Positions 22,501 through 37,500 of a DNA stretch of 64,000 nt are shown here, piece after piece. The stretch spans positions 103,262,278 through 103,326,277 of the forward strand of contig CP136069.1 in NCBI GenBank assembly GCA_032622095.1, in the 5' to 3' direction. Source of the stretch: Siphonodentalium dalli (Eukaryota > Mollusca > Scaphopoda > Gadilida > Siphonodentaliidae). The number at the start of each line of letters is the position of its first letter. Positions within the stretch are counted from its first letter, which is position 1. The notes beneath the pieces were generated by a model that was given only the letters and a program-made list of their open reading frames with translations, was not told where the DNA came from and made no database searches. The position numbers were made by a program, and so were the translations under genes.

Positions 22501-25500
22501 TATTTTATAGGCACGGGTGCTGTATGGTTTCACCATGGGTGCCGTGGGTGTTGGGCTGTCTCAATACCCTTAAAACCCACTGAGGAGCCCAAACTTTGTG
22601 CAAACCATTTGCATAGATGCTAACCTATCCACAAACAACAAAAGCGTTGGAAGTAGATACATATAATGGGTCATATGGCTCAATTCAAGTTAAATATACC
22701 AATTTAACTTGAATTGTCATGGGTGCTGTGGGTGTTGGGCTGTCTCCATACCCTTAAAACCCACTAAGGAGCCCAAACTTTTGTAAATCTTCTTATTCTG
22801 ATGCAGATATTTCCAAAAACACTAGGAGACCTAGAAGTATATACCTTTTCAGGACCCAATTCCAGTTAAATATACCAATTTAACCATTAAAAAAACCAAA
22901 TATCCCCCCTGACTAGAGCCCAAAATCCCATTCATGTGCCCAAATATTTTTTTTCCATTGCCTCTATATATTCTAGATTGAAATGTGGAATCATTTACAG
23001 AATGTGTATAGTCTGAGAGATGGCTGACTCAGAAATATGTTTTCATAGGCACGGGTGCTGTATGGTTTTATCATGGGTGCTGTGGGTGTTGGGCTGTCTC
23101 AATCCCCTTAAAACCCACTGAGGAGCCCAAACTTTTGCAAATCTTCTTATACTGATGCAGATATTTCCAAAAACACTAGGAGACCTAGAAGTATATACCT
23201 TTTCAGGACTCAATTCCAGTTAAATATACCAATTTAACCATTAAAAAACCCAAATATCCCCCCCTGAATAGAGCCCAAAATCCCATTCAGGTGCCCAAAT
23301 ATTTTTGTTCCCATTGCCTCTATATATTCTAGAGTGAAATGTGGAATCATTTACAGAATGGGTATAGTCTGAGAGATGGCTGACTCAGAAATATGTTTTC
23401 ATAGGCACGGGTGCTGTATGGTTTTATCATGGGTGCTGTGGGTGTTGGGCTGTCTCAATACCCTTAAAACCCACTGAGGAGCCCAAACTTTGTGCAAACC
23501 ATTTGCATAGATGCATACCTATCCACAAACAACAAAAGTGTTGGAAGTAGATACATATATTGGGTCATATGGCCCAATTCAAGTTAAATATACCAATTTA
23601 ACTTGAATTGTCATGGGTGCTGTGGGTGTTGAGCTATCTCCATACCTTTAAAACAAACTAAGGAGCCCAAACTTTTGCAAATCTTCTTATACTGATGCAG
23701 ATATTTCCAAAAACACTAGGAGACCTAGAAGTATATCTTTTCAGGACCCAATTCCAGTTAAATATACCAATTTAACCATTAAAAAAACCAAATATCCCCC
23801 CTGACTAGAGCCCAAAATCCCATTCAGGTGCCCAAATATTTTTTTCCCATTGCCTCTATATATTCTAGATTGAAATGTGGAATCATTTACAGAAGGAGTA
23901 TAGTCTGAGAGATGGCTGACTCAAGAAATATGTTTTCATAGGCATGGGTGCTGTATGGTTTTATCATGGGTGCTGTGGGTGTTGGGCTGGCTCAATACCC
24001 TTAAAACCCACTGAGGGCCCAAACTTTGTGCAAACCATTTGCATAGATGCATACCTATCCACAAACAACAAAAGTGTTGGAAGTAGATACATATAATGGG
24101 TCATATGGCCCAATTCAAGTTAAATATACCAATTTAACTTGAATTGTCATGGGTGCTGTGGGTGTTGGGCTGTCTCCATACCCTTAAAACCCACTAAGGA
24201 GCCCAAACTTTTGTAAATCTTCTTATACTGATGCAGATATTTCCAAAAACACTAGGAGACCTAGAAGTATATACCTTTACATGACCCAATTCCAGTTAAA
24301 TATACCAATTTAACCATTAAAAAAACCAAATATCCCCCCTGACTAGAGCCCAAAATCCCATTCATGTGCCCAAATATTTTTTTCCCATTGCCTCTATATA
24401 TTCTAGATTGAAATGTGGAATCATTTACAGAATGAGTATAGTCTGAGAGATGGCTGACTCAGAAATATGTTTTCATAGGCACGGGTGCTGTATGGTTTTA
24501 TCATGGGTGCTGTGGGTGTTGGGCTGTCTCAATACCCTTAAAACCCACTGAGGAGCCCAAACTTTGTGCAAACCATTTGCATAGATGCATACCTATCCAC
24601 AAACAACAAAAGTGTTGGAAGTAGATACATATATTGGGTCATATGGCCCAATTCAAGTTAAATATACAATTTAACTTGAATTGTCATGGGTGCTGTGGGT
24701 GTTGGGCTGTCTCCATACCCTTAAAACCAACTAAGGAGCCCAAACTTTAGCAAATCTTCTTATACTGATGCAGATATTTCCAAAAACACTAGGAGACCTA
24801 GAAGTATATACATTTACAGAACCCAATTCCAGTTAAATATACCAATTTAACCATTAAAAAAAACAAATATCCCCCCCTGAATAGAGCCCAAAATCCCATT
24901 CAGGTGCCCAAATATTTTTGTTCCCATTGCCTCTATATATTCTAGAGTGAAATGTGGAATCATTTACAGAATGGGTATAGTCTGAGAGATGGCTGACTCA
25001 GAAATATGTTTTCATAGGCACGGGTGCTGTATGGTTTTATCATGGGTGCTGTGGGTGTTGGGCTGTCTCAATACCCTTAAAACCCACTGAGGAGCCCAAA
25101 CTTTGTGCAAACCATTTGCATAGATGCATACCTATCCACAAACAACAAAAGTGTTGGAAGTAGATACATATATTGGGTCATATGGCCCAATTCAAGTTAA
25201 ATATACCAATTTAACTTGAATTGTCATGGGTGCTGTGGGTGTTGGGCTGTCTCCATACCTTTAAAACAAACTAAGGAGCCCAAACTTTTGCAAATCTTAT
25301 ACTGATGCAGATATTTCCAAAAACACTAGGAGACCTAGAAGTATATACCTTTTCAGGACCCAATTCCAGTTAAATATACCAATTTAACCATTAAAAAAAC
25401 CAAATATCCCCCCTGACTAGAGCCCAAAATCCCATTCAGGTGCCCAAATATTTTTTTCCCATTGCCTCTATATATTCTAGATTGAAATGTGGAATCATTT

Positions 25501-28500
25501 ACAGAAGGAGTATAGTCTGAGAGATGGCTGACTCAAGAAATATGTTTTCATAGGCATGGGTGCTGTATGGTTTTATCATGGGTGCTGTGGGTGTTGGGCT
25601 GGCTCAATACCCTTAAAACCCACTGAGGGCCCAAACTTTGTGCAAACCATTTGCATAGATGCATACCTATCCACAAACAACAAAAGTGTTGGAAGTAGAT
25701 ACATATAATGGGTCATATGGCCCAATTCAAGTTAAATATACCAATTTAACTTGAATTGTCATGGGTGCTGTGGGTGTTGGGCTGTCTCCATACCCTTAAA
25801 ACCCACTAAGGAGCCCAAACTTTTGTAAATCTTCTTATACTGATGCAGATATTTCCAAAAACACTAGGAGACCTAGAAGTATATACCTTTACATGACCCA
25901 ATTCCAGTTAAATATACCAATTTAACCATTAAAAAAACCAAATATCCCCCCTGACTAGAGCCCAAAATCCCATTCATGTGCCCAAATATTTTTTTCCCAT
26001 TGCCTCTATATATTCTAGATTGAAATGTGGAATCATTTACAGAATGAGTATAGTCTGAGAGATGGCTGACTCAGAAATATGTTTTCATAGGCACGGGTGC
26101 TGTATGGTTTTATCATGGGTGCTGTGGGTGTTGGGCTGTCTCAATACCCTTAAAACCCACTGAGGAGCCCAAACTTTGTGCAAACCATTTGCATAGATGC
26201 ATACCTATCCACAAACAACAAAAGTGTTGGAAGTAGATACATATATAGGGTCATATGGCCCAATTCAAGTTAAATATACAATTTAACTTGAATTGTCATG
26301 GGTGCTGTGGGTGTTGGGCTGTCTCCATACCCTTAAAACCAACTAAGGAGCCCAAACTTTTGCAAATCTTCTTATACTGATACAGATATTTCCAAAAACA
26401 CTAGGAGACCTAGAAGTATATACATTTACAGGACCCAATTCCAGTTAAATATACCAATTTAACCATTAAAAAAAACAAATACCCCCCCCCCTGAATAGAG
26501 CCCAAAATCCCATTCAGGTGCCCAAATATTTTTGTTCCCGTTGCCTCTATATATTCTAGAGTGAAATGTGGAATCATTTACAGAATGGGTATAGTCTGAG
26601 AGATGGCTGACTCAGAAATATGTTTTCATAGGCACGGGTGCTGTATGGTTTTATCATGGGTGCTGTGGGTGTTGGGCTGTCTCAATCCCCTTAAAACCCA
26701 CGGAGGAGCCCAAACTTTGTGCAAACCATTTGCATAGATGCTAACCTATCCACAAACAACAAAAGCGTTGGAAGTAGATACATATAATGGGTCATATGGC
26801 CCAATTCAAGTTAAATATACCAATTTAACTTGAATTGTCATGGGTGCTGTGGGTGTTGGGCTGTATCCATACCCTTAAAACCCACTAAGGAGCCCAAACT
26901 TTTGCAAATCTTCTTATACTGATGCAGATATTTCCAAAAACACTAGGAGACCTAGAAGTATATACCTTTTCAGGACCCAATTCCAGTTAAATATACCAAT
27001 TTAACCATTAAAAAAACCAAATATCTCCCCTGACTAGAGCCCAAAATCCCATTCAGGTGCCCAAATATTTTTTTCCCATTACCTCTATATATTCTAGATT
27101 GAAATGTGGAATCATTTACAGAATGAGTATAGTCTGAGAGATGGCTGACTCAGAAATATGTTTTCATAGGCACGGGTGCTGTATGGTTTTATCATGGGTG
27201 CTGTGGGTGTTGGGCTGTCTCAATACCCTTAAAACCCACTGAGGAGCCCAAACTTTGTGCAAACCATTTGCATAGATGCATACCTATCCACAAACAACAA
27301 AAGTGTTGGAAGTAGATACATATATTGGGTCATATGGCCCAATTCAAGTTAAATATACCAATTTAACTTGAATTGTCATGGGTGCTGTGGGTGTTGGGCT
27401 GTCTCCATACCTTTAAAACAAACTAAGGAGCCCAAACTTTTGCAAATCTTCTTATACTGATGCAGATATTTCCAAAAACACTAGGAGACCTAGAAGTATA
27501 TACCTTTTCAGGACCCAATTCCAGTTAAATATACCAATTTAACCATTAAAAAAACCAAATATCCCCCCTGACTAGAGCCCAAAATCCCATTCAGGTGCCA
27601 AATATTTTTTTCCCATTGCCTCTATATATTCTAGATTGAAATGTGGAATCATTTACAGAAGGAGTATAGTCTGAGAGATGGCTGACTCAAGAAATATGTT
27701 TTCATAGGCATGGGTGCTGTATGGTTTTATCATGGGTGCTGTGGGTGTTGGGCTGGCTCAATACCCTTAAAACCCACTGAGGGCCCAAACTTTGTGCAAA
27801 CCATTTGCATAGATGCATACCTATCCACAAACAACAAAAGTGTTGGAAGTAGATACATATAATGGGTCATATGGCCCAATTCAAGTTAAATATACCAATT
27901 TAACTTGAATTGTCATGGGTGCTGTGGGTGTTGGGCTGTCTCCATACCCTTAAAACCCACTAAGGAGCCCAAACTTTTGTAAATCTTCTTATACTGATGC
28001 AGATATTTCCAAAAACACTAGGAGACCTAGAAGTATATACCTTTACATGACCCAATTCCAGTTAAATATACCAATTTAACCATTAAAAAAAACCAAATAT
28101 CCCCCCTGACTAGAGCCCAAAATCCCATTCAGGTGCCCAAATATTTTTTTCCCATTGCCTCTATATATTCTAGATTGAAATGTGGAATCATTTACAGAAG
28201 GAGTATAGTCTGAGAGATGGCTGACTCAAGAAATATGTTTTCATAGGCATGGGTGCTGTATGGTTTTATCATGGGTGCTGTGGGTGTTGGGCTGGCTCAA
28301 TACCCTTAAAACCCACTGAGGGCCCAAACTTTGTGCAAACCATTTGCATAGATGCATACCTATCCACAAACAACAAAAGTGTTGGAAGTAGATACATATA
28401 ATGGGTCATATGGCCCAATTCAAGTTAAATATACCAATTTAACTTGAATTGTCATGGGTGCTGTGGGTGTTGGGCTGTCTCCATACCCTTAAAACCCACT

Positions 28501-31500
28501 AAGGAGCCCAAACTTTTGTAAATCTTCTTATACTGATGCAGATATTTCCAAAAACACTAGGAGACCTAGAAGTATATACCTTTACATGACCCAATTCCAG
28601 TTAAATATACCAATTTAACCATTAAAAAAACCAAATATCCCCCCTGACTAGAGCCCAAAATCCCATTCATGTGCCCAAATATTTTTTTCCCATTGCCTCT
28701 ATATATTCTAGATTGAAATGTGGAATCATTTACAGAATGAGTATAGTCTGAGAGATGGCTGACTCAGAAATATGTTTTCATAGGCACGGGTGCTGTATGG
28801 TTTTATCATGGGTGCTGTGGGTGTTGGGCTGTCTCAATACCCTTAAAACCCACTGAGGAGCCCAAACTTTGTGCAAACCATTTGCATAGATGCATACCTA
28901 TCCACAAACAACAAAAGTGTTGGAAGTAGATACATATATAGGGTCATATGGCCCAATTCAAGTTAAATATACAATTTAACTTGAATTGTCATGGGTGCTG
29001 TGGGTGTTGGGCTGTCTCCATACCCTTAAAACCAACTAAGGAGCCCAAACTTTTGCAAATCTTCTTATACTGATACAGATATTTCCAAAAACACTAGGAG
29101 ACCTAGAAGTATATACATTTACAGGACCCAATTCCAGTTAAATATACCAATTTAACCATTAAAAAAAACAAATACCCCCCCCCCCTGAATAGAGCCCAAA
29201 ATCCCATTCAGGTGCCCAAATATTTTTGTTCCCGTTGCCTCTATATATTCTAGAGTGAAATGTGGAATCATTTACAGAATGGGTATAGTCTGAGAGATGG
29301 CTGACTCAGAAATATGTTTTCATAGGCACGGGTGCTGTATGGTTTTATCATGGGTGCTGTGGGTGTTGGGCTGTCTCAATCCCCTTAAAACCCACGGAGG
29401 AGCCCAAACTTTGTGCAAACCATTTGCATAGATGCTAACCTATCCACAAACAACAAAAGCGTTGGAAGTAGATACATATAATGGGTCATATGGCCCAATT
29501 CAAGTTAAATATACCAATTTAACTTGAATTGTCATGGGTGCTGTGGGTGTTGGGCTGTATCCATACCCTTAAAACCCACTAAGGAGCCCAAACTTTTGCA
29601 AATCTTCTTATACTGATGCAGATATTTCCAAAAACACTAGGAGACCTAGAAGTATATACCTTTTCAGGACCCAATTCCAGTTAAATATACCAATTTAACC
29701 ATTAAAAAAACCAAATATCTCCCCTGACTAGAGCCCAAAATCCCATTCAGGTGCCCAAATATTTTTTTCCCATTACCTCTATATATTCTAGATTGAAATG
29801 TGGAATCATTTACAGAATGAGTATAGTCTGAGAGATGGCTGACTCAGAAATATGTTTTCATAGGCACGGGTGCTGTATGGTTTTATCATGGGTGCTGTGG
29901 GTGTTGGGCTGTCTCAATACCCTTAAAACCCACTGAGGAGCCCAAACTTTGTGCAAACCATTTGCATAGATGCATACCTATCCACAAACAACAAAAGTGT
30001 TGGAAGTAGATACATATATTGGGTCATATGGCCCAATTCAAGTTAAATATACCAATTTAACTTGAATTGTCATGGGTGCTGTGGGTGTTGGGCTGTCTCC
30101 ATACCTTTAAAACAAACTAAGGAGCCCAAACTTTTGCAAATCTTCTTATACTGATGCAGATATTTCCAAAAACACTAGGAGACCTAGAAGTATATACCTT
30201 TTCAGGACCCAATTCCAGTTAAATATACCAATTTAACCATTAAAAAAACCAAATATCCCCCCTGACTAGAGCCCAAAATCCCATTCAGGTGCCAAATATT
30301 TTTTTCCCATTGCCTCTATATATTCTAGATTGAAATGTGGAATCATTTACAGAAGGAGTATAGTCTGAGAGATGGCTGACTCAAGAAATATGTTTTCATA
30401 GGCATGGGTGCTGTATGGTTTTATCATGGGTGCTGTGGGTGTTGGGCTGGCTCAATACCCTTAAAACCCACTGAGGGCCCAAACTTTGTGCAAACCATTT
30501 GCATAGATGCATACCTATCCACAAACAACAAAAGTGTTGGAAGTAGATACATATAATGGGTCATATGGCCCAATTCAAGTTAAATATACCAATTTAACTT
30601 GAATTGTCATGGGTGCTGTGGGTGTTGGGCTGTCTCCATACCCTTAAAACCCACTAAGGAGCCCAAACTTTTGTAAATCTTCTTATACTGATGCAGATAT
30701 TTCCAAAAACACTAGGAGACCTAGAAGTATATACCTTTACATGACCCAATTCCAGTTAAATATACCAATTTAACCATTAAAAAAACCAAATATCCCCCCT
30801 GACTAGAGCCCAAAATCCCATTCAGGTGCCCAAATATTTTTTTCCCATTACCTCTATATATTCTAGATTGAAATGTGGAATCATTTACAGAATGAGTATA
30901 GTCTGAGAGATGGCTGACTCAGAAATATGTTTTCATAGGCACGGGTGCTGTATGGTTTTATCATGGGTGCTGTGGGTGTTGGGCTGTCGAAATCCCCTTA
31001 AAACCCACTGAGGAGCCCAAACTTTGTGCAAACCATTTGCATAGATGCATACCTATCCACAAACAACAAAAGTGTTGGAAGTAGATACATAAATGGGTCA
31101 TATGGCCCAATTCAAGTTAAATATACCAATTTAACTTGAATTGTCATGGGTGCTGTGGGTGTTGGGCTGTATCCATACCCTTAAAACCAACTAAGGAGCC
31201 CAAACTTTTGCAAATCTTCTTATAGTGATGCAGATATTTCCAAAAACACTAGGACACCTAGAAGTATATACATTTACAGAACCCAATTCCAGTTAAATAT
31301 ACCAATTTAACCATTAAAAAAACCAAATATCCCCCCCTGAATAGAGCCCAAAATCCCATTCAGGTGCCCAAATATTTTTGTTCCCATTGCCTCTATATAT
31401 TCTAGAGTGAAATGTGGAATCATTTACAGAATGGGTATAGTCTGAGAGATGGCTGACTCAGAAATATGTTTTCATAGGCACGGGTGCTGTATGGTTTTAT

Positions 31501-34500
31501 CATGGGTGCTGTGGGTGTTGGGCTGTCTCCATACCCTTAAAACCCACTAAGGAGCCCAAACTTTTGTAAATCTTCTTATACTGATGCAGATATTTCCAAA
31601 AACACTAGGAGACCTAGAAGTATATACCTTTACATGACCCAATTCCAGTTAAATATACCAATTTAACCATTAAAAAAACCAAATATCCCCCCTGACTAGA
31701 GCCCAAAATCCCATTCATGTGCCCAAATATTTTTTTCCCATTGCCTCTATATATTCTAGATTGAAATGTGGAATCATTTACAGAATGAGTATAGTCTGAG
31801 AGATGGCTGACTCAGAAATATGTTTTCATAGGCACGGGTGCTGTATGGTTTTATCATGGGTGCTGTGGGTGTTGGGCTGTCTCAATACCCTTAAAACCCA
31901 CTGAGGAGCCCAAACTTTGTGCAAACCATTTGCATAGATGCATACCTATCCACAAACAACAAAAGTGTTGGAAGTAGATACATATATAGGGTCATATGGC
32001 CCAATTCAAGTTAAATATACAATTTAACTTGAATTGTCATGGGTGTTGTGGGTGTTGGGCTGTCTCCATACCCTTAAAACCAACTAAGGAGCCCAAACTT
32101 TTGCAAATCTTCTTATACTGATACAGATATTTCCAAAAACACTAGGAGACCTAGAAGTATATACATTTACAGGACCCAATTCCAGTTAAATATACCAATT
32201 TAACCATTAAAAAAAACAAATACCCCCCCCCTGAATAGAGCCCAAAATCCCATTCAGGTGCCCAAATATTTTTGTTCCCATTGCCTCTATATATTCTAGA
32301 GTGAAATGTGGAATCATTTACAGAATGGGTATAGTCTGAGAGATGGCTGACTCAGAAATATGTTTTCATAGGCACGGGTGCTGTATGGTTTTATCATGGG
32401 TGCTGTGGGTGTTGGGCTGTCTCAATCCCCTTAAAACCCACGGAGGAGCCCAAACTTTGTGCAAACCATTTGCATAGATGCTAACCTATCCACAAACAAC
32501 AAAAGCGTTGGAAGTAGATACATATAATGGGTCATATGGCCCAATTCAAGTTAAATATACCAATTTAACTTGAATTGTCATGGGTGCTGTGGGTGTTGGG
32601 CTGTATCCATACCCTTAAAACCCACTAAGGAGCCCAAACTTTTGCAAATCTTCTTATACTGATGCAGATATTTCCAAAAACACTAGGAGATCTAGAAGTA
32701 TATACCTTTTCAGGACCCAATTCCAGTTAAATATACCAATTTAACCATTAAAAAAACCAAATATCTCCCCTGACTAGAGCCCAAAATCCCATTCAGGTGC
32801 CCAAATATTTTTTTCCCATTACCTCTATATATTCTAGATTGAAATGTGGAATCATTTACAGAATGAGTATAGTCTGAGAGATGGCTGACTCAGAAATATG
32901 TTTTCATAGGCACGGGTGCTGTATGGTTTTATCATGGGTGCTGTGGGTGTTGGGCTGTCTCAATACCCTTAAAACCCACTGAGGAGCCCAAACTTTGTGC
33001 AAACCATTTGCATAGATGCATACCTATCCACAAACAACAAAAGTGTTGGAAGTAGATACATATATTGGGTCATATGGCCCAATTCAAGTTAAATATACCA
33101 ATTTAACTTGAATTGTCATGGGTGCTGTGGGTGTTGGGCTGTCTCCATACCTTTAAAACAAACTAAGGAGCCCAAACTTTTGCAAATCTTCTTATACTGA
33201 TGCAGATATTTCCAAAAACACTAGGAGACCTAGAAGTATATACCTTTTCAGGACCCAATTCCAGTTAAATATACCAATTTAACCATTAAAAAAACCAAAT
33301 ATCCCCCCTGACTAGAGCCCAAAATCCCATTCAGGTGCCCAAATATTTTTTTCCCATTGCCTCTATATATTCTAGATTGAAATGTGGAATCATTTACAGA
33401 AGGAGTATAGTCTGAGAGATGGCTGACTCAAGAAATATGTTTTCATAGGCATGGGTGCTGTATGGTTTTATCATGGGTGCTGTGGGTGTTGGGCTGGCTC
33501 AATACCCTTAAAACCCACTGAGGGCCCAAACTTTGTGCAAACCATTTGCATAGATGCATACCTATCCACAAACAACAAAAGTGTTGGAAGTAGATACATA
33601 TAATGGGTCATATGGCCCAATTCAAGTTAAATATACCAATTTAACTTGAATTGTCATGGGTGCTGTGGGTGTTGGGCTGTCTCCATACCCTTAAAACCCA
33701 CTAAGGAGCCCAAACTTTTGTAAATCTTCTTATACTGATGCAGATATTTCCAAAAACACTAGGAGACCTAGAAGTATATACCTTTACATGACCCAATTCC
33801 AGTTAAATATACCAATTTAACCATTAAAAAAACCAAATATCCCCCCTGACTAGAGCCCAAAATCCCATTCAGGTGCCCAAATATTTTTTTCCCATTACCT
33901 CTATATATTCTAGATTGAAATGTGGAATCATTTACAGAATGAGTATAGTCTGAGAGATGGCTGACTCAGAAATATGTTTTCATAGGCACGGGTGCTGTAT
34001 GGTTTTATCATGGGTGCTGTGGGTGTTGGGCTGTCGAAATCCCCTTAAAACCCACTGAGGAGCCCAAACTTTGTGCAAACCATTTGCATAGATGCATACC
34101 TATCCACAAACAACAAAAGTGTTGGAAGTAGATACATAAATGGGTCATATGGCCCAATTCAAGTTAAATATACCAATTTAACTTGAATTGTCATGGGTGC
34201 TGTGGGTGTTGGGCTGTATCCATACCCTTAAAACCAACTAAGGAGCCCAAACTTTTGCAAATCTTCTTATAGTGATGCAGATATTTCCAAAAACACTAGG
34301 ACACCTAGAAGTATATACATTTACAGAACCCAATTCCAGTTAAATATACCAATTTAACCATTAAAAAAACCAAATATCCCCCCCTGAATAGAGCCCAAAA
34401 TCCCATTCAGGTGCCCAAATATTTTTGTTCCCATTGCCTCTATATATTCTAGAGTGAAATGTGGAATCATTTACAGAATGGGTATAGTCTGAGAGATGGC

Positions 34501-37500
34501 TGACTCAGAAATATGTTTTCATAGGCACGAGTGCTGTATGGTTTTATCATGGGTGCTGTGGGTGTTGGGCTGTCTCAATACCCTTAAAACCCACTGAGGA
34601 GCCCAAACTTTGTGCAAACCATTTGCATAGATGCATACCTATCCACAAACAACAAAAGTGTTGGAAGTAGATACATATATTGGGTCATATGGCCCAATTC
34701 AAGTTAAATATACCAATTTAACTTGAATTGTCATGGGTGCTGTGGGTGTTGGGCTGTCTCCATACCTTTAAAACAAACTAAGGAGCCCAAAATTTTTCAA
34801 ATCTTCTTATACTGATGCAGATATTTCCAAAAACACTAGGAGACCTAGAAGTATATACCTTTTCAGGACCCAATTCCAGTTAAATATACCAATTTAACCA
34901 TTAAAAAAACCAAATATCCCCCCTGACTAGAGCCCAAAATCCCATTCAGGTGCCCAAATATTTTTTTCCCATTGCCTCTATATATTCTAGATTGAAATGT
35001 GGAATCATTTACAGAAGGAGTATAGTCTGAGAGATGGCTGACTCAAGAAATATGTTTTCATAGGCATGGGTGCTGTATGGTTTTATCATGGGTGCTGTGG
35101 GTGTTGGGCTGGCTCAATACCCTTAAAACCCACTGAGGGCTCAAACTTTGTGCAAACCATTTGCATAGATGCATACCTATCCACAAACAACAAAAGTGTT
35201 GGAAGTAGATACATATAATGGGTCATATGGCCCAATTCAAGTTAAATATACCAATTTAACTTGAATTGTCATGGGTGCTGTGGGTGTTGGGCTGTCTCCA
35301 TACCCTTAAAACCCACTAAGGAGCCCAAACTTTTGTAAATCTTCTTATACTGATGCAGATATTTCCAAAAACACTAGGAGACCTAGAAGTATATACCTTT
35401 ACATGACCCAATTCCAGTTAAATATACCAATTTAACCATTAAAAAAACCAAATATCCCCCCTGACTAGAGCCCAAAATCCCATTCATGTGCCCAAATATT
35501 TTTTTCCCATTGCCTCTATATATTCTAGATTGAAATGTGGAATCATTTACAGAATGAGTATAGTCTGAGAGATGGCTGACTCAGAAATATGTTTTCATAG
35601 GCACGGGTGCTGTATGGTTTTATCATGGGTGCTGTGGGTGTTGGGCTGTCTCAATACCCTTAAAACCCACTGAGGAGCCCAAACTTTGTGCAAACCATTT
35701 GCATAGATGAATACCTATCCACAAACAACAAAAGTGTTGGAAGTAGATACATATATTGGGTCATATGGCCCAATTCAAGTTAAATATACAATTTAACTTG
35801 AATTGTCATGGGTGCTGTGGGTGTTGGGCTGTCTCCATACCCTTAAAACCAACTAAGGAGCCCAAACTTTTGCAAATCTTCTTATACTGATACAGATATT
35901 TCCAAAAACACTAGGAGACCTAGAAGTATATACATTTACAGGACCCAATTCCAGTTAAATATACCAATTTAACCATTAAAAAAAACAAATACCCCCCCCC
36001 TGAATAGAGCCCAAAATCCCATTCAGGTGCCCAAATATTTTTGTTCCCATTGCCTCTATATATTCTAGAGTGAAATGTGGAATCATTTACAGAATGGGTA
36101 TAGTCTGAGAGATGGCTGACTCAGAAATATGTTTTCATAGGCACGGGTGCTGTATGGTTTTATCATGGGTGCTGTGGGTGTTGGGCTGTCTCAATCCCCT
36201 TAAAACCCACGGAGGAGCCCAAACTTTGTGCAAACCATTTGCATAGATGCTAACCTATCCACAAACAACAAAAGCGTTGGAAGTAGATACATATAATGGG
36301 TCATATGGCCCAATTCAAGTTAAATATACCAATTTAACTTGAATTGTCATGGGTGCTGTGGGTGTTGGGCTGTATCCATACCCTTAAAACCCACTAAGGA
36401 GCCCAAACTTTTGCAAATCTTCTTATACTGATGCAGATATTTCCAAAAACACTAGGAGACCTAGAAGTATATACCTTTTCAGGACCCAATTCCAGTTAAA
36501 TATACCAATTTAACCATTAAAAAAACCAAATATCTCCCCTGACTAGAGCCCAAAATCCCATTCAGGTGCCCAAATATTTTTTTCCCATTACCTCTATATA
36601 TTCTAGATTGAAATGTGGAATCATTTACAGAATGAGTATAGTCTGAGAGATGGCTGACTCAGAAATATGTTTTCATAGGCACGGGTGCTGTATGGTTTTA
36701 TCATGGGTGCTGTGGGTGTTGGGCTGTCTCAATACCCTTAAAACCCACTGAGGAGCCCAAACTTTGTGCAAACCATTTGCATAGATGCATACCTATCCAC
36801 AAACAACAAAAGTGTTGGAAGTAGATACATATATTGGGTCATATGGCCCAATTCAAGTTAAATATACCAATTTAACTTGAATTGTCATGGGTGCTGTGGG
36901 TGTTGGGCTGTCTCCATACCTTTAAAACAAACTAAGGAGCCCAAACTTTTGCAAATCTTCTTATACTGATGCAGATATTTCCAAAAACACTAGGAGACCT
37001 AGAAGTATATACCTTTTCAGGACCCAATTCCAGTTAAATATACCAATTTAACCATTAAAAAAACCAAATATCCCCCCTGACTAGAGCCCAAAATCCCATT
37101 CAGGTGCCCAAATATTTTTTTCCCATTGCCTCTATATATTCTAGATTGAAATGTGGAATCATTTACAGAAGGAGTATAGTCTGAGAGATGGCTGACTCAA
37201 GAAATATGTTTTCATAGGCATGGGTGCTGTATGGTTTTATCATGGGTGCTGTGGGTGTTGGGCTGGCTCAATACCCTTAAAACCCACTGAGGGCCCAAAC
37301 TTTGTGCAAACCATTTGCATAGATGCATACCTATCCACAAACAACAAAAGTGTTGGAAGTAGATACATATAATGGGTCATATGGCCCAATTCAAGTTAAA
37401 TATACCAATTTAACTTGAATTGTCATGGGTGCTGTGGGTGTTGGGCTGTCTCCATACCCTTAAAACCCACTAAGGAGCCCAAACTTTTGTAAATCTTCTT